Positions 49,958 through 58,926 of a stretch of 64,000 nt of DNA are shown in pieces. The stretch is from NCBI GenBank assembly GCA_965197565.1, contig CBDANK010000002.1:868001-932000 (forward strand), written 5' to 3'. Below the pieces are notes generated by a model that did not search any database, had not been told where the DNA came from, and worked only from the letters and a program-made list of their open reading frames with translations. Position 1 is the first letter of the stretch. Every line of letters starts with the position of its first letter. The stretch comes from G963667675 sp965197565 (GTDB lineage Bacteria > Chloroflexota > Dehalococcoidia > Lucifugimonadales > UBA3495). Made by a program: the position numbers and the translations under genes.

Positions 49958-50484
49958 CTAAACTAGATTCTCGGCGTCTTGGATATAGCCAGCGGTTTCT
50001 TGGATGCGCCTCATCGTGGTTTCCACGGGATCACACAGTCCTAAATAGAAACAATCACCGTGCAGTTGGCCCTGCCGGGAATAATAACGGCCCACCAGCG
50101 TCTTTAATTGGGGAAACCGCTCGGCTAGCCGGTTCAACTCCTTAGTATTACAACGACGCTTCCTTAATTTGGTCAGTCATTGGCCGGAAGTAGCTTCGCG
50201 GAAGGCAAGGCCACCAAGCTGTCAAGCACGTGGGCAGGTTGCCATGGAGAGGTCCTCAAGATCCTTTTCTTCTGAACCGTCGTTGTAATATTAGAGGTCT
50301 GCGGCGTTTTCTCCGGTATTTCGTTGGTGTATCCAAGTACGATGGCGTTGGTGGCCCGTAAAGTGGCGCACCACGCCTTCTCCGCCGCATCCCGGATGTC
50401 GCCCGCCGCCAGACGGTCTAGGGCGGCGGCGTGCATGGCGCGGGCGTCGTCGAATATCGCCTTGATTCGGTCAGTCGCTACCAT
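49958..50484 (-). pseudogene. PaREP1/HEPN-like gene interrupted by a MITE
   Basis: The N-terminal half (from ATG 50482-50484, GGAGG upstream) reads MVATDRIKAIFDDARAMHAA and DRLAAGDIRDAAEKAWCATLRA up to EKTPQTS. The C-terminal half (KELNRLAERFPQLKTLVGRY, HGDCFYLGLCDPVETTMRRI) ends at TAG 49958-49960. Between them is the 145-bp element 50146-50290. Removing it with one copy of its 4-bp duplication joins TS directly to KELNR in frame and gives a 125-residue HEPN-family protein. As it stands, translation runs into the element and ends at 50173 after a 19-residue-plus foreign tail, so function is probably lost. Confidence 0.88.
50146..50290. mobile_element. MITE with TATTACAACGACG ends and TTAG duplication
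   Basis: A 145-bp element with 13-bp perfect inverted ends TATTACAACGACG, flanked by TTAG on both sides (50142-50145, 50291-50294). A 4-bp YTAR-type duplication is typical of IS5-group transposition. It carries no ORF of its own and is the only copy recognised in the window. Confidence 0.9.
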
Positions 50485-50881
50485 CATCCGCCTCCGTGCG
50501 CCTCGTATCCGCCATCTCACCGCCACTAAGACCCCCTGGGCGGCAGGGGTCAATTGTGGGTTGGGGATGCCTGCACGTCAACCCCGCCCTCACCACTGAG
50601 GGAAATGCAAAACCCTCGTTTCGTCATCCGGGGGCTTTCAGTTCTCGGAAATGTCATTCCGAGCGTAGGCGAGGAATCCAAAACTTGCCGGCCCAGATAC
50701 GCTTTAGATTCCTCACTCCGTTTCGGAATGACAGGGGGTGGGCGTTTCGGTGTGGCAGGGGGTGGGCGCCACGGCTCGAATGTAGGGGCAACCCTGGTGG
50801 TTGCCCTTGGGTCTCAACGCCATAGCCTTGGGGGCCGCCCCCATGGGTTGTGGTAGTATAGTCAGTCGATGGAGGAAGGGA
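50485..50881. other. Gap with dispersed repeats and a promoter region
   Basis: Contains two copies of the GGAATGACAGGGGG / GAGCGTAGGCGAGGAATC repeat (50650-50765) and GTAGGGGCAACCCTGGTGGTTGCCC, a common hairpin repeat. TAGTATAGT (50853-50861) may be the -10 of the next gene. No ORF supported. Confidence 0.4.
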
Positions 50882-51481
50882 TTGTCCAGCGGCTCCCCTG
50901 TCCCGGAAAGCGATGGTAACCAGGTGCGCCAGGTGACGCTGTTGCCTGGGGAAAGGATCGCTTGCGTCTTTTCCCCGGAGCGGGGCTTGACCCAAGCGCC
51001 CCCAGCCACCGGGCAGGTCCTGGTCGCCACCAACCAGCGGGTCCTGGTTTTTCGCCGCAATGCCGGGCGCAACGAGACTTTTTTGGCCCCGGTGGCAGAG
51101 CTCAAGGGCGTGGCGGTAAAGTCCCCCTCTCGTAAAGCCGCTTCGATTTTCCAAGCAATCTCCCTGGCGGCTGGGGGAGTCCTCCTCTTCCTGGTCGCCG
51201 CCTACTGGTTGACCGGCCGGTTCGACGGCCCCAATGTGCCGCTGATTCAGATAGATATTGGGCCGCTGTTGGTCTTGTTGGGGGCATTGGCCGGAGTGTT
51301 TTTGATGGGCCGCCACTACTTTTCCCAAGGGGGCGGCTCGGTTACTTTCCAGGGCAACGACTGGAGCTTCGAGTTCCCCTACCGGGGCGGCCGGCCCGAC
51401 CAGGAAATATACCAGGTGGTGAATAGCTTGTTCGCCGCCCGCCTCTCGGCCAACGGCCACTCCCACTTGTGGGACGACTGA
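50882..51481 (+). CDS. Membrane protein with two helices, PH-domain-like ends
   Basis: About 199 residues from TTG 50882, chosen because GGAGG (50871-50875) lies 6 bases upstream; earlier in-frame ATGs lie in repeat DNA. The N-terminal part (VTLLPGERIACVFSPERG, VLVATNQRVLVFRR) resembles bacterial PH-type membrane proteins. Two helices follow (AISLAAGGVLLFLVAAYWL and GPLLVLLGALAGVFLMG), then a beta segment (SVTFQGNDWSFEFPYRGG) ending in acidic LWDD. Function unknown. Confidence 0.65.
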   Translation: MSSGSPVPESDGNQVRQVTLLPGERIACVFSPERGLTQAPPATGQVLVATNQRVLVFRRNAGRNETFLAPVAELKGVAVKSPSRKAASIFQAISLAAGGVLLFLVAAYWLTGRFDGPNVPLIQIDIGPLLVLLGALAGVFLMGRHYFSQGGGSVTFQGNDWSFEFPYRGGRPDQEIYQVVNSLFAARLSANGHSHLWDD

Positions 51482-51613
51482 GCGGTCACTGCAAGGGCCT
51501 GACCGCCTCCGGCTCTCAGCCATGCCCCTCCGCCCTTCAACTATGTCATTCCAGCGCTCCCGGGCATGTCATTCCGCCTCTCCCCCCTGTCATTCCGAAA
51601 CGCAGTGAGGAAT

Positions 51614-51934
51614 CTAAAGCGGTCCTTCACAGCCATCGTACCATTCCATAGACAAGTCTCTCCATCGTGGGTTGGACCTCTCGATTAGCTCCACTTTCTT
51701 ACTGCGACGCCAGCTTTTGATTTCCTTCTCCCGCGCGATGGCGGATACGATGTCCGGGGTCTCCTCGTAGTAAGCGAGCCAAGTGATGTTGTATTTCGCA
51801 GTAAAGCCCGGCACGAGTTTGCGCTTGTGTTGGTACACCCTTCTCACAAGGTCGTTGGTGACGCCGACGTAGAGGGTTCTGAGGCTGTTGGTCAGGATAT
51901 ACACGTAATATTGCCGGTGTAGCCTTGCGGACAT
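51614..51934 (-). CDS. GIY-YIG nuclease family protein
   Basis: A 106-residue single-domain GIY-YIG protein from ATG 51932-51934 (MSARLHRQYYVYILTNSLRT). The YVYIL and LYVGVTNDLVRRVYQHK motifs carry the GIY/YIG tyrosines and the catalytic Arg; the conserved Glu is in a later helix (AIAREKEIKSW). These small UvrC-like nuclease proteins are common in environmental bacteria, and their role is not settled. Both ends abut the dispersed GAGGAATCTAA repeat; a relic of a second copy is at 37989. Confidence 0.88.
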   Translation of the reverse strand: MSARLHRQYYVYILTNSLRTLYVGVTNDLVRRVYQHKRKLVPGFTAKYNITWLAYYEETPDIVSAIAREKEIKSWRRSKKVELIERSNPRWRDLSMEWYDGCEGPL

Positions 51935-52329
51935 ACGCTTTAGATTCCTCACTGCGTTTCGGAATGACAGGGGGTGGGCGCGCTGGAATGACATTTGGGT
52001 GGCTGTGCTTGGTGCGGAATGACATTTAGGGGGGTGGGCGTTTCGGAATGACAGGGGGCGGGCGCGCTTGGTGCGGAATGACGGTGAACTGAGCCTTGAA
52101 CACCTCCTGTCATTCCGAGCGTAGGCGAGGAATCTAAAACTCGACGGTCCAGATACGCTTTGGATTCCTCACTGCGTTTCGGAATGACAGGGGGCGGGCG
52201 CGCTGGAATGACAGGGGGTGGGTGCGCTTGGTGCGGATTGGCGTTGAAAGGGGAGCTTAGCCAGATGGGTTATCCCTAAGAGGCGATTGCCCCTGCGAGG
52301 GGTGGCGCGGGGCTGAGAGCCGGAGGCGG
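51935..52329. other. Gap filled with dispersed repeats
   Basis: Four or more copies of CGGAATGACAGGGGG and GAGCGTAGGCGAGGAATCTAAAAC alternate here in both orientations. No gene. Confidence 0.5.
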
Positions 52330-52501
52330 TCAGCCCAAGGAGAGGCCGGGGTCCACGTCCAAGTCCAAGCCCTCAGCCCAAGGAGAGGCCGGGGTCCACG
52401 TCCAAGTCCAAGCCCTCAGCCCAAGGAGAGGCCGGGGTCCACGTCCAGGTCCAAGCTCTCAGCCCAAGGAGAGGCCGGGGTCCACGTCGAGGTCCAAGCC
52501 G
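52330..52501. repeat. 43-bp tandem duplication of the tsaD 3' end
   Basis: Four direct repeats with exact 43-base spacing start at 52330, 52373, 52416 and 52459; the last contains the actual tsaD stop and final codons. Each extra copy again encodes GLDLDVDPGLSLG and a stop, so the gene's tail has been copied three times downstream. The three external copies are nearly identical to each other; the in-gene copy differs slightly. Confidence 0.9.
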
Positions 52502-53496
52502 GACTCACTGTCCCTGCGGTACTGATAGTAAGCGCAAGCGGCGATCATCGCCCCGTTGTCGGTGCACAACACCGGTTCCGGTATGATTACCGGGAGGCGG
52601 GAGCGGAGGGTTACTTCCTGCCGCAGCCGGGCGTTGGCGGCAACCCCCCCGGCCAGGATCAGGCCCCGGGCGCGGTACTTTTCCGCCATGTCCAATAGCT
52701 TTGCCGCCATGACGTCCACCACCGACTCTTGGAAAGCGGCGGCCAGCTCCCGGACCAGCTCATCCAATTCCCCCTGGTCCAACCCGCCGCTTCCCGAAGG
52801 ATAGACGCCCTTTTCTTGGGCCAAGCGCAGCAAGGCCGTTTTCACCCCGCTGAAGCTGAAGTCCAGGGTCTGCTTCATCCAAGCCCGGGGCAGGCGCTCC
52901 CGGCCGGCGGCCCCTTGGGACACCCGCTGGATTTCCGGGCCGCCGGGGAACCCCAAGCCCAGGATGCGGGCCGCTTTATCGAAGGCTTCTCCCGCGGCGT
53001 CGTCCCGGGTGCGGCCCAGCAGCTTGTAGACCCCGTGGCCCTCCATGAGGACCAGGTCGGTGTGCCCGCCCGAAGCAATCAAGCAGGCTAGGGGGAATCC
53101 CGGCTCGCGCTCCGGGTCTTCCCGGTTTAGCCACGAGGCGTAGATGTGGCCTTCCAAATGGTTTACGCCGAGCAGGGGCACCCCCAAAGCGAAGGAGATT
53201 GCTTTGGCCGAGTTGAGGCCGGTGATTAGAGAGCCGGCCAAGCCGGGGCCGTAGGTTGCTGAAACAACGTCAATGTCTTCCAAGGCCAAGCCGCTGTCGG
53301 CCAGGGCCTTCTCCAAGGCGGGCACCAAGTCGCGGACGTGCTGGCGGGAAGCCACTTCCGGGACTACGCCGCCGTAGGGGGCGTGCAGCTCGGCTTGGGA
53401 CGAGATGACGTTGCATAGCACCCGCCGGCCGTCGGCCACCACGCCGACGGCGGTTTCGTCGCAGGATGTCTCGATGCCCAGGATATTCAAGCCCAT
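52459..53496 (-). CDS. tsaD: tRNA N6-adenosine threonylcarbamoyltransferase TsaD
   Basis: Transfers threonylcarbamoyl to A37 of ANN-decoding tRNAs, with TsaB/TsaE. 345 residues, normal. ILGIETSCDETAVGV at the N-terminus, PEVASRQHV, the metal His pair in VNHLEGHIYASW, IASGGHTDLVLM, DDAAGEAFDKAARILGLGFPGGP, FSFSGVKTALLR, GGVAANARLR and the final Asp in CTDNGAMIA. The last 13 residues are a low-complexity tail encoded by the tandem repeat. No tsaB or tsaE is seen nearby. Confidence 0.96.
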   Translation of the reverse strand: MGLNILGIETSCDETAVGVVADGRRVLCNVISSQAELHAPYGGVVPEVASRQHVRDLVPALEKALADSGLALEDIDVVSATYGPGLAGSLITGLNSAKAISFALGVPLLGVNHLEGHIYASWLNREDPEREPGFPLACLIASGGHTDLVLMEGHGVYKLLGRTRDDAAGEAFDKAARILGLGFPGGPEIQRVSQGAAGRERLPRAWMKQTLDFSFSGVKTALLRLAQEKGVYPSGSGGLDQGELDELVRELAAAFQESVVDVMAAKLLDMAEKYRARGLILAGGVAANARLRQEVTLRSRLPVIIPEPVLCTDNGAMIAACAYYQYRRDSESGLDLDVDPGLSLG

Positions 53497-53673
53497 GTCT
53501 TGGCCTTCGGGCCGCGGCGGTCAGCAGGCGGCCGGCTTGCTTCACCGGCCCATCATAGGACCGAGAGACCGAGAGCAAGGGGAGTCAACTTTACACCCTC
53601 AGCAAGCCGATGCTATCATCGTAGCACCGCGAATGGACAGCCGCCCCTGGGACTGCGGAGGTGACCCCCGAAA

Positions 53674-54957
53674 ATGGATATCGCTGATTTATCGAGGCTG
53701 CTTGTACTGGTACTATGCTTAGGTCTGTCCGCTTTCTTTTCCGCCTCGGAGACCGCTTTTATCGCTTTTCCCCGGGCCCGCTTGATGCATTTGGTTAGAA
53801 CCGGCGTGCCCGGAGCGGCCCGGGTGGGCCGGTTGGTGCAACGCCCCGACAAATTCCTGGCCACGGTATTGTTGAGCAATAACCTGGCGAATACCGGCGC
53901 CGCCGCTTTGGGCACCGCCTTGGCGGTGAGCTTCATAGGCAATGATTTCCTGGCGCTTCTGGCGGCTACTTTTGGCGTAACCTTGATATTGCTCGTATTC
54001 GGAGAAGCCTTGCCCAAGACCATTGCTTGGCACCGTTCCGAAAACGTGGCCTTCGCGGTGTCCCGCCCCTTGGTGGTGGCGGGGATGACGTTGGCCCCGG
54101 CGGTACACGTTTTGCAGGGAGTGACTTCGGTTGCCAGCAGGGCTATGGGGATCAGCGGCAGTTTCCCTCAAGTCGGCGAGGAGGAAATACGCACTCTCAT
54201 CGCCGCCGGCGCCCAGTCCGGGACGGTGGAGGCGCGGGAAGCCGCTCTACTGGAGAAGGTGTTCCGTTTTGGAGACCGCCAAGTCCGGGAGATCATGAGG
54301 CCCAGACCGGAGATAGTCTGGATCGAACGCGGGACCACACTGGAGGAATTCCTGCCCGTCTATGCGGAGTACCGCCATACCCGGTTTCCGGTGTACGAAG
54401 GCACCATAGAGAACGCGGTGGGCGTCCTAGCGATCAAAGACGTGCTGCTGGCCATGGGCAGGGACCGGCTCCGGCCCCAAGAGTGCGTCACCGATTTCTT
54501 GCGCCCCGTTTATTTCGTTCCCGAGACCAAGACCGTCAGCAGTACCTTCAGCGAGTTGCAGCACGGCGCCTATGGCTTGGTGCTGACGGTGGACGAGTTT
54601 GGCGGGATCTCCGGCCTGGCCACCTTGAAGCAGTTGCTGGAGGTCATCGTCGGCCAAGTAGCGGAAGAAGAGGGCCCCCAGGAAGAGGTCTATGTCCCGC
54701 TGGACGATCACACCTATCGTTTGGATGCCGGGGTCGGCATCTCGGAAATCAACGACGAGCTGGACTTGAACTTGCCGGTGGGCGATTATCAAACGGTGGC
54801 CGGCTTTATCCTGGACAAGCTGGGCCGGATCCCCGAGGAGGGTGACGTGGTGGAATACCGGGACTTGAGGCTGACGGTGAAGCTCATGGACGGCGTGAGG
54901 ATAGACCGGGTGGAGTTGCGCCGGCCCCAGAGCGCCCAGGAGGGGAGCAGCGGATGA
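53674..54957 (+). CDS. CNNM/CorC (HlyC) family transporter-associated protein
   Basis: A 427-residue hemolysin-type protein. N-terminal DUF21 region with four helices (LLVLVLCLGLSAFFSASETAFIA, NNLANTGAAALGTALAVSF, LAATFGVTLILLVFGEALPK, PLVVAGMTLAPAVHVL), a CBS pair (about 200-325: VREIMRPRPEIVWIERG, AVGVLAIKDVLLAMG, GISGLATLKQLLEVIVG) and a C-terminal CorC_HlyC domain (RLDAGVGISEINDELDLNLP). These resemble Mg/Co efflux regulators. Overlaps the next gene by four bases (ATGA). Confidence 0.92.
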   Translation: MDIADLSRLLVLVLCLGLSAFFSASETAFIAFPRARLMHLVRTGVPGAARVGRLVQRPDKFLATVLLSNNLANTGAAALGTALAVSFIGNDFLALLAATFGVTLILLVFGEALPKTIAWHRSENVAFAVSRPLVVAGMTLAPAVHVLQGVTSVASRAMGISGSFPQVGEEEIRTLIAAGAQSGTVEAREAALLEKVFRFGDRQVREIMRPRPEIVWIERGTTLEEFLPVYAEYRHTRFPVYEGTIENAVGVLAIKDVLLAMGRDRLRPQECVTDFLRPVYFVPETKTVSSTFSELQHGAYGLVLTVDEFGGISGLATLKQLLEVIVGQVAEEEGPQEEVYVPLDDHTYRLDAGVGISEINDELDLNLPVGDYQTVAGFILDKLGRIPEEGDVVEYRDLRLTVKLMDGVRIDRVELRRPQSAQEGSSG

Positions 54958-55571
54958 AGCTAGTTCTGGTGCGGCACGGGGAAACGGAATGGAACAAGTT
55001 GGGCCGGTTTCAAGGACATTTTGACATCGCTCTAAATGCCTTGGGCTTCGCTCAGGCCCAGGAAACGGCGCGGGCGGTGGCGGAGTGGAAGCACTCGGCG
55101 GTTTACTCCAGCCCGTTGATCCGCACTATGCAAGTTGCTCAGGAGATTGCCCGGCTCAGCGGTATGCCCGTAATTGGGGTGGACGGCTTCAAGGAGCTGA
55201 GCTTGGGCGACCTCGAAGGGGTGACGGGGCGAGCGATGCTCAACGATTGGCCGGAAGTTTACGCCGCTTGGCGCGACGATCCGGCTACTATGGCGATGCC
55301 CAACGGTGAGTCTTTGAAGGACCTGCAAGACCGGGCTTGGAGCTCCTTGGTCGAGCTGGAACAGGCCCATGCCGAAGACGAAGCCCTGATCGTGGTGTCC
55401 CACAATTTCGCCATCCGGGCCATGGTCGGCAAAGTCTTGGGGATGTCCCTGTCCAACTTTCACAGCATGTCTCTTGACTTGAGCTCCATTTGCGTCGTCG
55501 AAAGCGACCAGAGGGGCCGCCGGCTGACCTGCTACAACTCCACCTGCCATTTGTCTCCCGAAAACCGATAG
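54954..55571 (+). CDS. Histidine phosphatase family protein
   Basis: 205 residues, phosphoglycerate-mutase-like phosphatase. Catalytic motif LVLVRHGETEWN (His8), QGHFDIALNALG, SSPLIRTMQVAQEIA, the Glu of KELSLGDLEG, and the second His of IVVSHNFAIRAM. Similar to alpha-ribazole phosphatases and GpmB-like enzymes, but the substrate cannot be assigned. Translationally coupled to the CNNM gene (ATGA) and followed nine bases later by tilS. Confidence 0.93.
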   Translation: MKLVLVRHGETEWNKLGRFQGHFDIALNALGFAQAQETARAVAEWKHSAVYSSPLIRTMQVAQEIARLSGMPVIGVDGFKELSLGDLEGVTGRAMLNDWPEVYAAWRDDPATMAMPNGESLKDLQDRAWSSLVELEQAHAEDEALIVVSHNFAIRAMVGKVLGMSLSNFHSMSLDLSSICVVESDQRGRRLTCYNSTCHLSPENR

Positions 55572-55580
55572 AGGTATTCT

Positions 55581-57125
55581 GTGGCTGTCGCCGCCCGGTT
55601 GGAGCGCCAAGTGGCCGGGGCTTTGTTGCGGGCCGGCTACAGCGGCAACGATGCCCGCTTGGTGGTGGGCATTTCCGGGGGGCCTGACTCGTCCGCTCTG
55701 CTCCACTGTTTATTCCGGTTGCGCCAGCGGCACGGCCTGCGCCTCCATGCCGCCCACCTGAATCACGACTTCCGCGGCGAGGAAGCGGAGGAGGACGCCC
55801 GGTTCGCGGCGGCGTTAGCCAGGGACCTGGCCCTGCCGGCGACGGTGGAAAGACGCGACGTGCTGCTGTATCAGAAGGAGCGCCGGATTTCTTCTTTCGA
55901 ACAAGCGGCCAGGGAGTTGCGCTATTCTTTTCTTGCCGAGGTGGCGGAGGGCACCGGGGCGTCGGCAGTGGCCTTGGGCCACACCTCGGACGACGTGGCG
56001 GAGACCGTCTTGCAGCACATACTTCGAGGTTCGGGCATCCAGGGTTTGCGCGGCATGTCTGAGTCCTCCCCTTGGCCCCTGCCCAGGGAAGGCGGCGGGT
56101 TGCGGGTGTTCCGGCCCCTGGTGGGCGTCAGCAAAGCCGACACGGCCGGCTATTGCCGGGAGTTGGGCCAAAAATACCGGGTCGACAGCGGGAATTACTT
56201 GTCCAGGTTCACCCGCAACCGTATACGTCAGAATTTACTGCCGCTGCTGGCGTCTGAGTACAACCCCCGGGTTGGGGAGGCATTGGTCAGGCTGGCCCGA
56301 ACCGCTGCGCTGGAGCTTGACTACCTGGAGGCTGAAATAGAGCGGATTTGGCCCGGGGTTGCCGAGGAGGAAGAGGGCGCGGTGGGCTTTGACCGGCCCG
56401 CCCTGCTGGCGGTGCACCCGGCGCTTCAAAAGCTGCTGTTTCGCCGGGCCTTTGCCCGCCTCTTGGGGGATACCCGCAGACTGAGTGAACGCCACTTGGA
56501 TGCTATGCTGGAGTTGGCCCAATCGCAGACATCGGGCCGGAGCCTGGACCTGCCCAACGGGCTGCGGTTGCGCCGGTCATACGAATACCTGCGGCTGTCC
56601 CAAGCTCCGGCCGCATCCTGCCCTTATCCGGTGCTGGAAGGGGTCCATTCCCTGGCTGTGCCTTCCCTTGGCACGGAACAACAAATAGTCTGCCAAGCCG
56701 GTCCCTGGCTGGTGACTCTCCGCTTGGACTCGTCTGGCCCTGCTGCGTTTCAAGGCGGTTGCCCCGGTTCACAAAGCGGAACGGCGGGCGGAGCCGCCGG
56801 ACGGACCTCTTGGACCGCTTACTTCCACCGCCCGGCTTTGGGGGAACGCTTGGAGGTCCGGACACGGCGGCCCGGCGACCGTTTCCAGCCCCTGGGCATG
56901 ACCGGCGAGAAAAAGCTGCAAGACTTTTTTACTGACGCGCGGGTGCCCCGGGAGTGGCGGGACCGGGCGCCGCTGCTGGTTGACCGCCGGGGCATCGCCT
57001 GGGTTGTCGGCTACCGTATTGCTCACTGGGCCAAGGCGGCGGCGGGTGGACCGGGCGCTGCCGAAACGTTGCGGATCACATTCGAAGTTAACAGCCAAGT
57101 CAACAACGAAGTCAACGGGGCCTAG
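55581..57125 (+). CDS. tilS: tRNA(Ile)-lysidine synthetase TilS
   Basis: Modifies C34 of tRNA-Ile(CAU) to lysidine using ATP and lysine. GTG start 55581 with GAGG upstream; 514 residues, with all three TilS domains. The PP-loop motif SGGPDS is at residues 32-37. Next come AAHLNHDFRGEEAEEDARF, a GHTSDDVAETVLQHILRG segment, RPLVGVSKADTAGYCRELG, and FTRNRIRQNLLPLL. The C-terminal TilS domain has RTRRPGDRFQPLGM and KLQDFFTDARVPREWRDRAPL. Last gene of the CNNM-phosphatase-tilS operon; convergent with 57132. Confidence 0.95.
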   Translation: MAVAARLERQVAGALLRAGYSGNDARLVVGISGGPDSSALLHCLFRLRQRHGLRLHAAHLNHDFRGEEAEEDARFAAALARDLALPATVERRDVLLYQKERRISSFEQAARELRYSFLAEVAEGTGASAVALGHTSDDVAETVLQHILRGSGIQGLRGMSESSPWPLPREGGGLRVFRPLVGVSKADTAGYCRELGQKYRVDSGNYLSRFTRNRIRQNLLPLLASEYNPRVGEALVRLARTAALELDYLEAEIERIWPGVAEEEEGAVGFDRPALLAVHPALQKLLFRRAFARLLGDTRRLSERHLDAMLELAQSQTSGRSLDLPNGLRLRRSYEYLRLSQAPAASCPYPVLEGVHSLAVPSLGTEQQIVCQAGPWLVTLRLDSSGPAAFQGGCPGSQSGTAGGAAGRTSWTAYFHRPALGERLEVRTRRPGDRFQPLGMTGEKKLQDFFTDARVPREWRDRAPLLVDRRGIAWVVGYRIAHWAKAAAGGPGAAETLRITFEVNSQVNNEVNGA

Positions 57126-57131
57126 CCGCTT

Positions 57132-57974
57132 CTACAGTCCCAGCAGCCTGGACGGGTTGTCTTTCACCATCATTCCCACCTCCACCTCCTCCATGCCGGC
57201 CTGCAATAACGTGGCTATGCCCATGCGCAGCCCCTCGGCCGGCATGGGATGGAAGTCTTGCCCGAAGTCGGTACTGACGATGCAGTTCTCCGACCCAATG
57301 GCCGAGATGGTCTCTACCAACTCCCTGGGGGCCAAGCGGTTGGTGAGCGGCATCATGACTTCAAGGCAGTGTTCGATATAAGCGCCCATGGCGGCCAGGC
57401 TCTTCATATCCTCCAAGGTCATTCCGGTCATGAAGGCCATGGTCGTGGCGTGAGTAACCACCACCCGGCGAATACCCAAGTTCTGAGCCTCAGAAACCAG
57501 GACCATGCTCTCCTCGGTGGAAAGATGGCCGGTGGCCAGCACCATGTCGTGGGACTTTATGCACTCCAATACAGCGTAGGCCTCGGGCGCCAACCGGCCC
57601 TGCTCGTCCAGAATATAGATGCCGCCGTTGAGGCCCTTGCTCCGCCGGTCGGCCCGCGCCGAATAGGTCGGCATCCAGACTACTCTCCCTCCCATCAAGG
57701 CGGTGCTTTCCACGGCCATGGGGTTGAGCCCGCCCACCTCCACGTCCAAGGTCACGCCACCAATTAGAGTGATGCCGGGCACCGCTTGACTGGCGGTATA
57801 GGCCACCGGATGAGTGGGGTATTCGTGGCTTTTCAGCACTATCCCGCCCATGCCCATTTGCAAGGCCTGTTCCGCCACGTCGATGGCGCTGCCCCGCCGC
57901 GCCGCCTTGGGGTCCGGCGCAATGTGGACGTGAATATCCAGTGCGCCTTCCATTAGCCGGTCTGCGTTGCTCAC
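57132..57974 (-). CDS. DUF6282-like metal-dependent hydrolase
   Basis: A 280-residue amidohydrolase/PHP-type TIM-barrel protein. LDIHVHIAPDPKAARRGSAID carries the first HxH metal motif, followed by GIVLKSHEYPTHPVAY, MVLATGHLSTEESM, VVVTHATTMAF and VSTDFGQDFHPMPAEGLRMG, all positions where barrel metal ligands (His, His, Asp) are expected. I recognise the pattern as the DUF6282 family; substrate unknown. Convergent with tilS, which ends six bases away. Confidence 0.82.
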   Translation of the reverse strand: MSNADRLMEGALDIHVHIAPDPKAARRGSAIDVAEQALQMGMGGIVLKSHEYPTHPVAYTASQAVPGITLIGGVTLDVEVGGLNPMAVESTALMGGRVVWMPTYSARADRRSKGLNGGIYILDEQGRLAPEAYAVLECIKSHDMVLATGHLSTEESMVLVSEAQNLGIRRVVVTHATTMAFMTGMTLEDMKSLAAMGAYIEHCLEVMMPLTNRLAPRELVETISAIGSENCIVSTDFGQDFHPMPAEGLRMGIATLLQAGMEEVEVGMMVKDNPSRLLGL

Positions 57975-58238
57975 GGTGTCTCCTGGGGTCCTGAGTTACT
58001 CCAATGGCTGGTATCTGGCGGATTGCTCTTTGTTTGGCAGTCCAAAGCAATAGCTGGAGAGAATTTGCCACAGCACAGGATTGAAGCTACTTTACAACAG
58101 GCGCAGCCCCGCTGCAATTCAGCGAGCCGGACGTTGAGAGGACGTTTTCAGGCCAAGCTCAGCTTATGGGCGACAGGATACCCGTCTGTTAAAATGATGT
58201 CGCCAAGAGCAAAAAGGACTTCATAGAGGATACGCCCA

Positions 58239-58700
58239 ATGGCCCTACCCATTGAACTGGTTCAACAAATTCGTGAGGCCGGGAAGGGGCAGGGAATTGA
58301 CGCGGAAGCAGCTATTGAAGAAATTACCGCCCTAGTCGGTGACGGTGGATGCCTAGAATTCTCAGTGTGGGCAGGGCCAGGCTGGCATCAAGATAAGCTA
58401 CGATTCGATGTCTACGTGTTGGGAGGGTCATGCCTTTATAATTATTCGCTTCTTGAATCCGCGTCCCAAAGGGCGGCAATATTCCTGGACTCTATTCATG
58501 CAGTAACCTTGTTGCATGTTCAAGATGTAAGAAGCCCTTACATATTAGCCTATGAGTATGGCGGCTCACGGAACCCTGGGACGATTTTTGGAGGCCCGGA
58601 TGACGTTGGTCGCTTAGAGCAATTCCAACACAAGATCATTAACGCTTGTACGGCTGCAAGGGACCTAGAGGAGGTCATCAATGCCAGTGTTGACGCATGA
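58239..58700 (+). CDS. Unknown protein, first of three overlapping small genes
   Basis: 153 residues, acidic, soluble, with mixed helices and strands (IDAEAAIEEITALVGDGG, FSVWAGPGWHQDKLRFDVYV). Start ATG 58239 has AGAGGA upstream. I recognise no family. It overlaps the next gene by 20 bases. Base composition is more AT-rich than the neighbouring metabolic genes, which suggests an acquired cassette. Confidence 0.6.
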   Translation: MALPIELVQQIREAGKGQGIDAEAAIEEITALVGDGGCLEFSVWAGPGWHQDKLRFDVYVLGGSCLYNYSLLESASQRAAIFLDSIHAVTLLHVQDVRSPYILAYEYGGSRNPGTIFGGPDDVGRLEQFQHKIINACTAARDLEEVINASVDA

Positions 58701-58926
58701 ACGTATCCTGGAACAGGATAATTGGGGAAGAGAGGAGCCAGTATCTCTTGGCGGCCCCATTCGCAGTTTACTGGCCCCACCAGTCGAGGAAAAAGGAGAT
58801 TCAATTGTATTTAGGCCCACCGCCATGGCGATCGACCGTTTTTACTTGGCTATATTGAAAGGGGCGCCATACCTTTACCGCCGCGTCAGCGAGACTGAGG
58901 TAGAGGTATATGGACTATCTGAGTAG
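58681..58926 (+). CDS. Unknown 81-residue protein, second of three overlapping small genes
   Basis: Starts with ATG 58681 inside the end of the previous gene, after AGGAGG. Contains NWGREEPVSLGGPIRSLLAPP and IVFRPTAMAIDRFYLAIL. The C-terminus YLYRRVSETEVEVYGLSE is strand-rich. No family recognised. It overlaps the third gene by 17 bases. Confidence 0.55.
   Translation: MPVLTHERILEQDNWGREEPVSLGGPIRSLLAPPVEEKGDSIVFRPTAMAIDRFYLAILKGAPYLYRRVSETEVEVYGLSE

Noticed and set aside
51614..51994. Longer start of the GIY-YIG gene (MSFQRAHPLSFRN)
   Set aside because: The extra residues are encoded by the dispersed repeat; the conserved domain begins at 51934.
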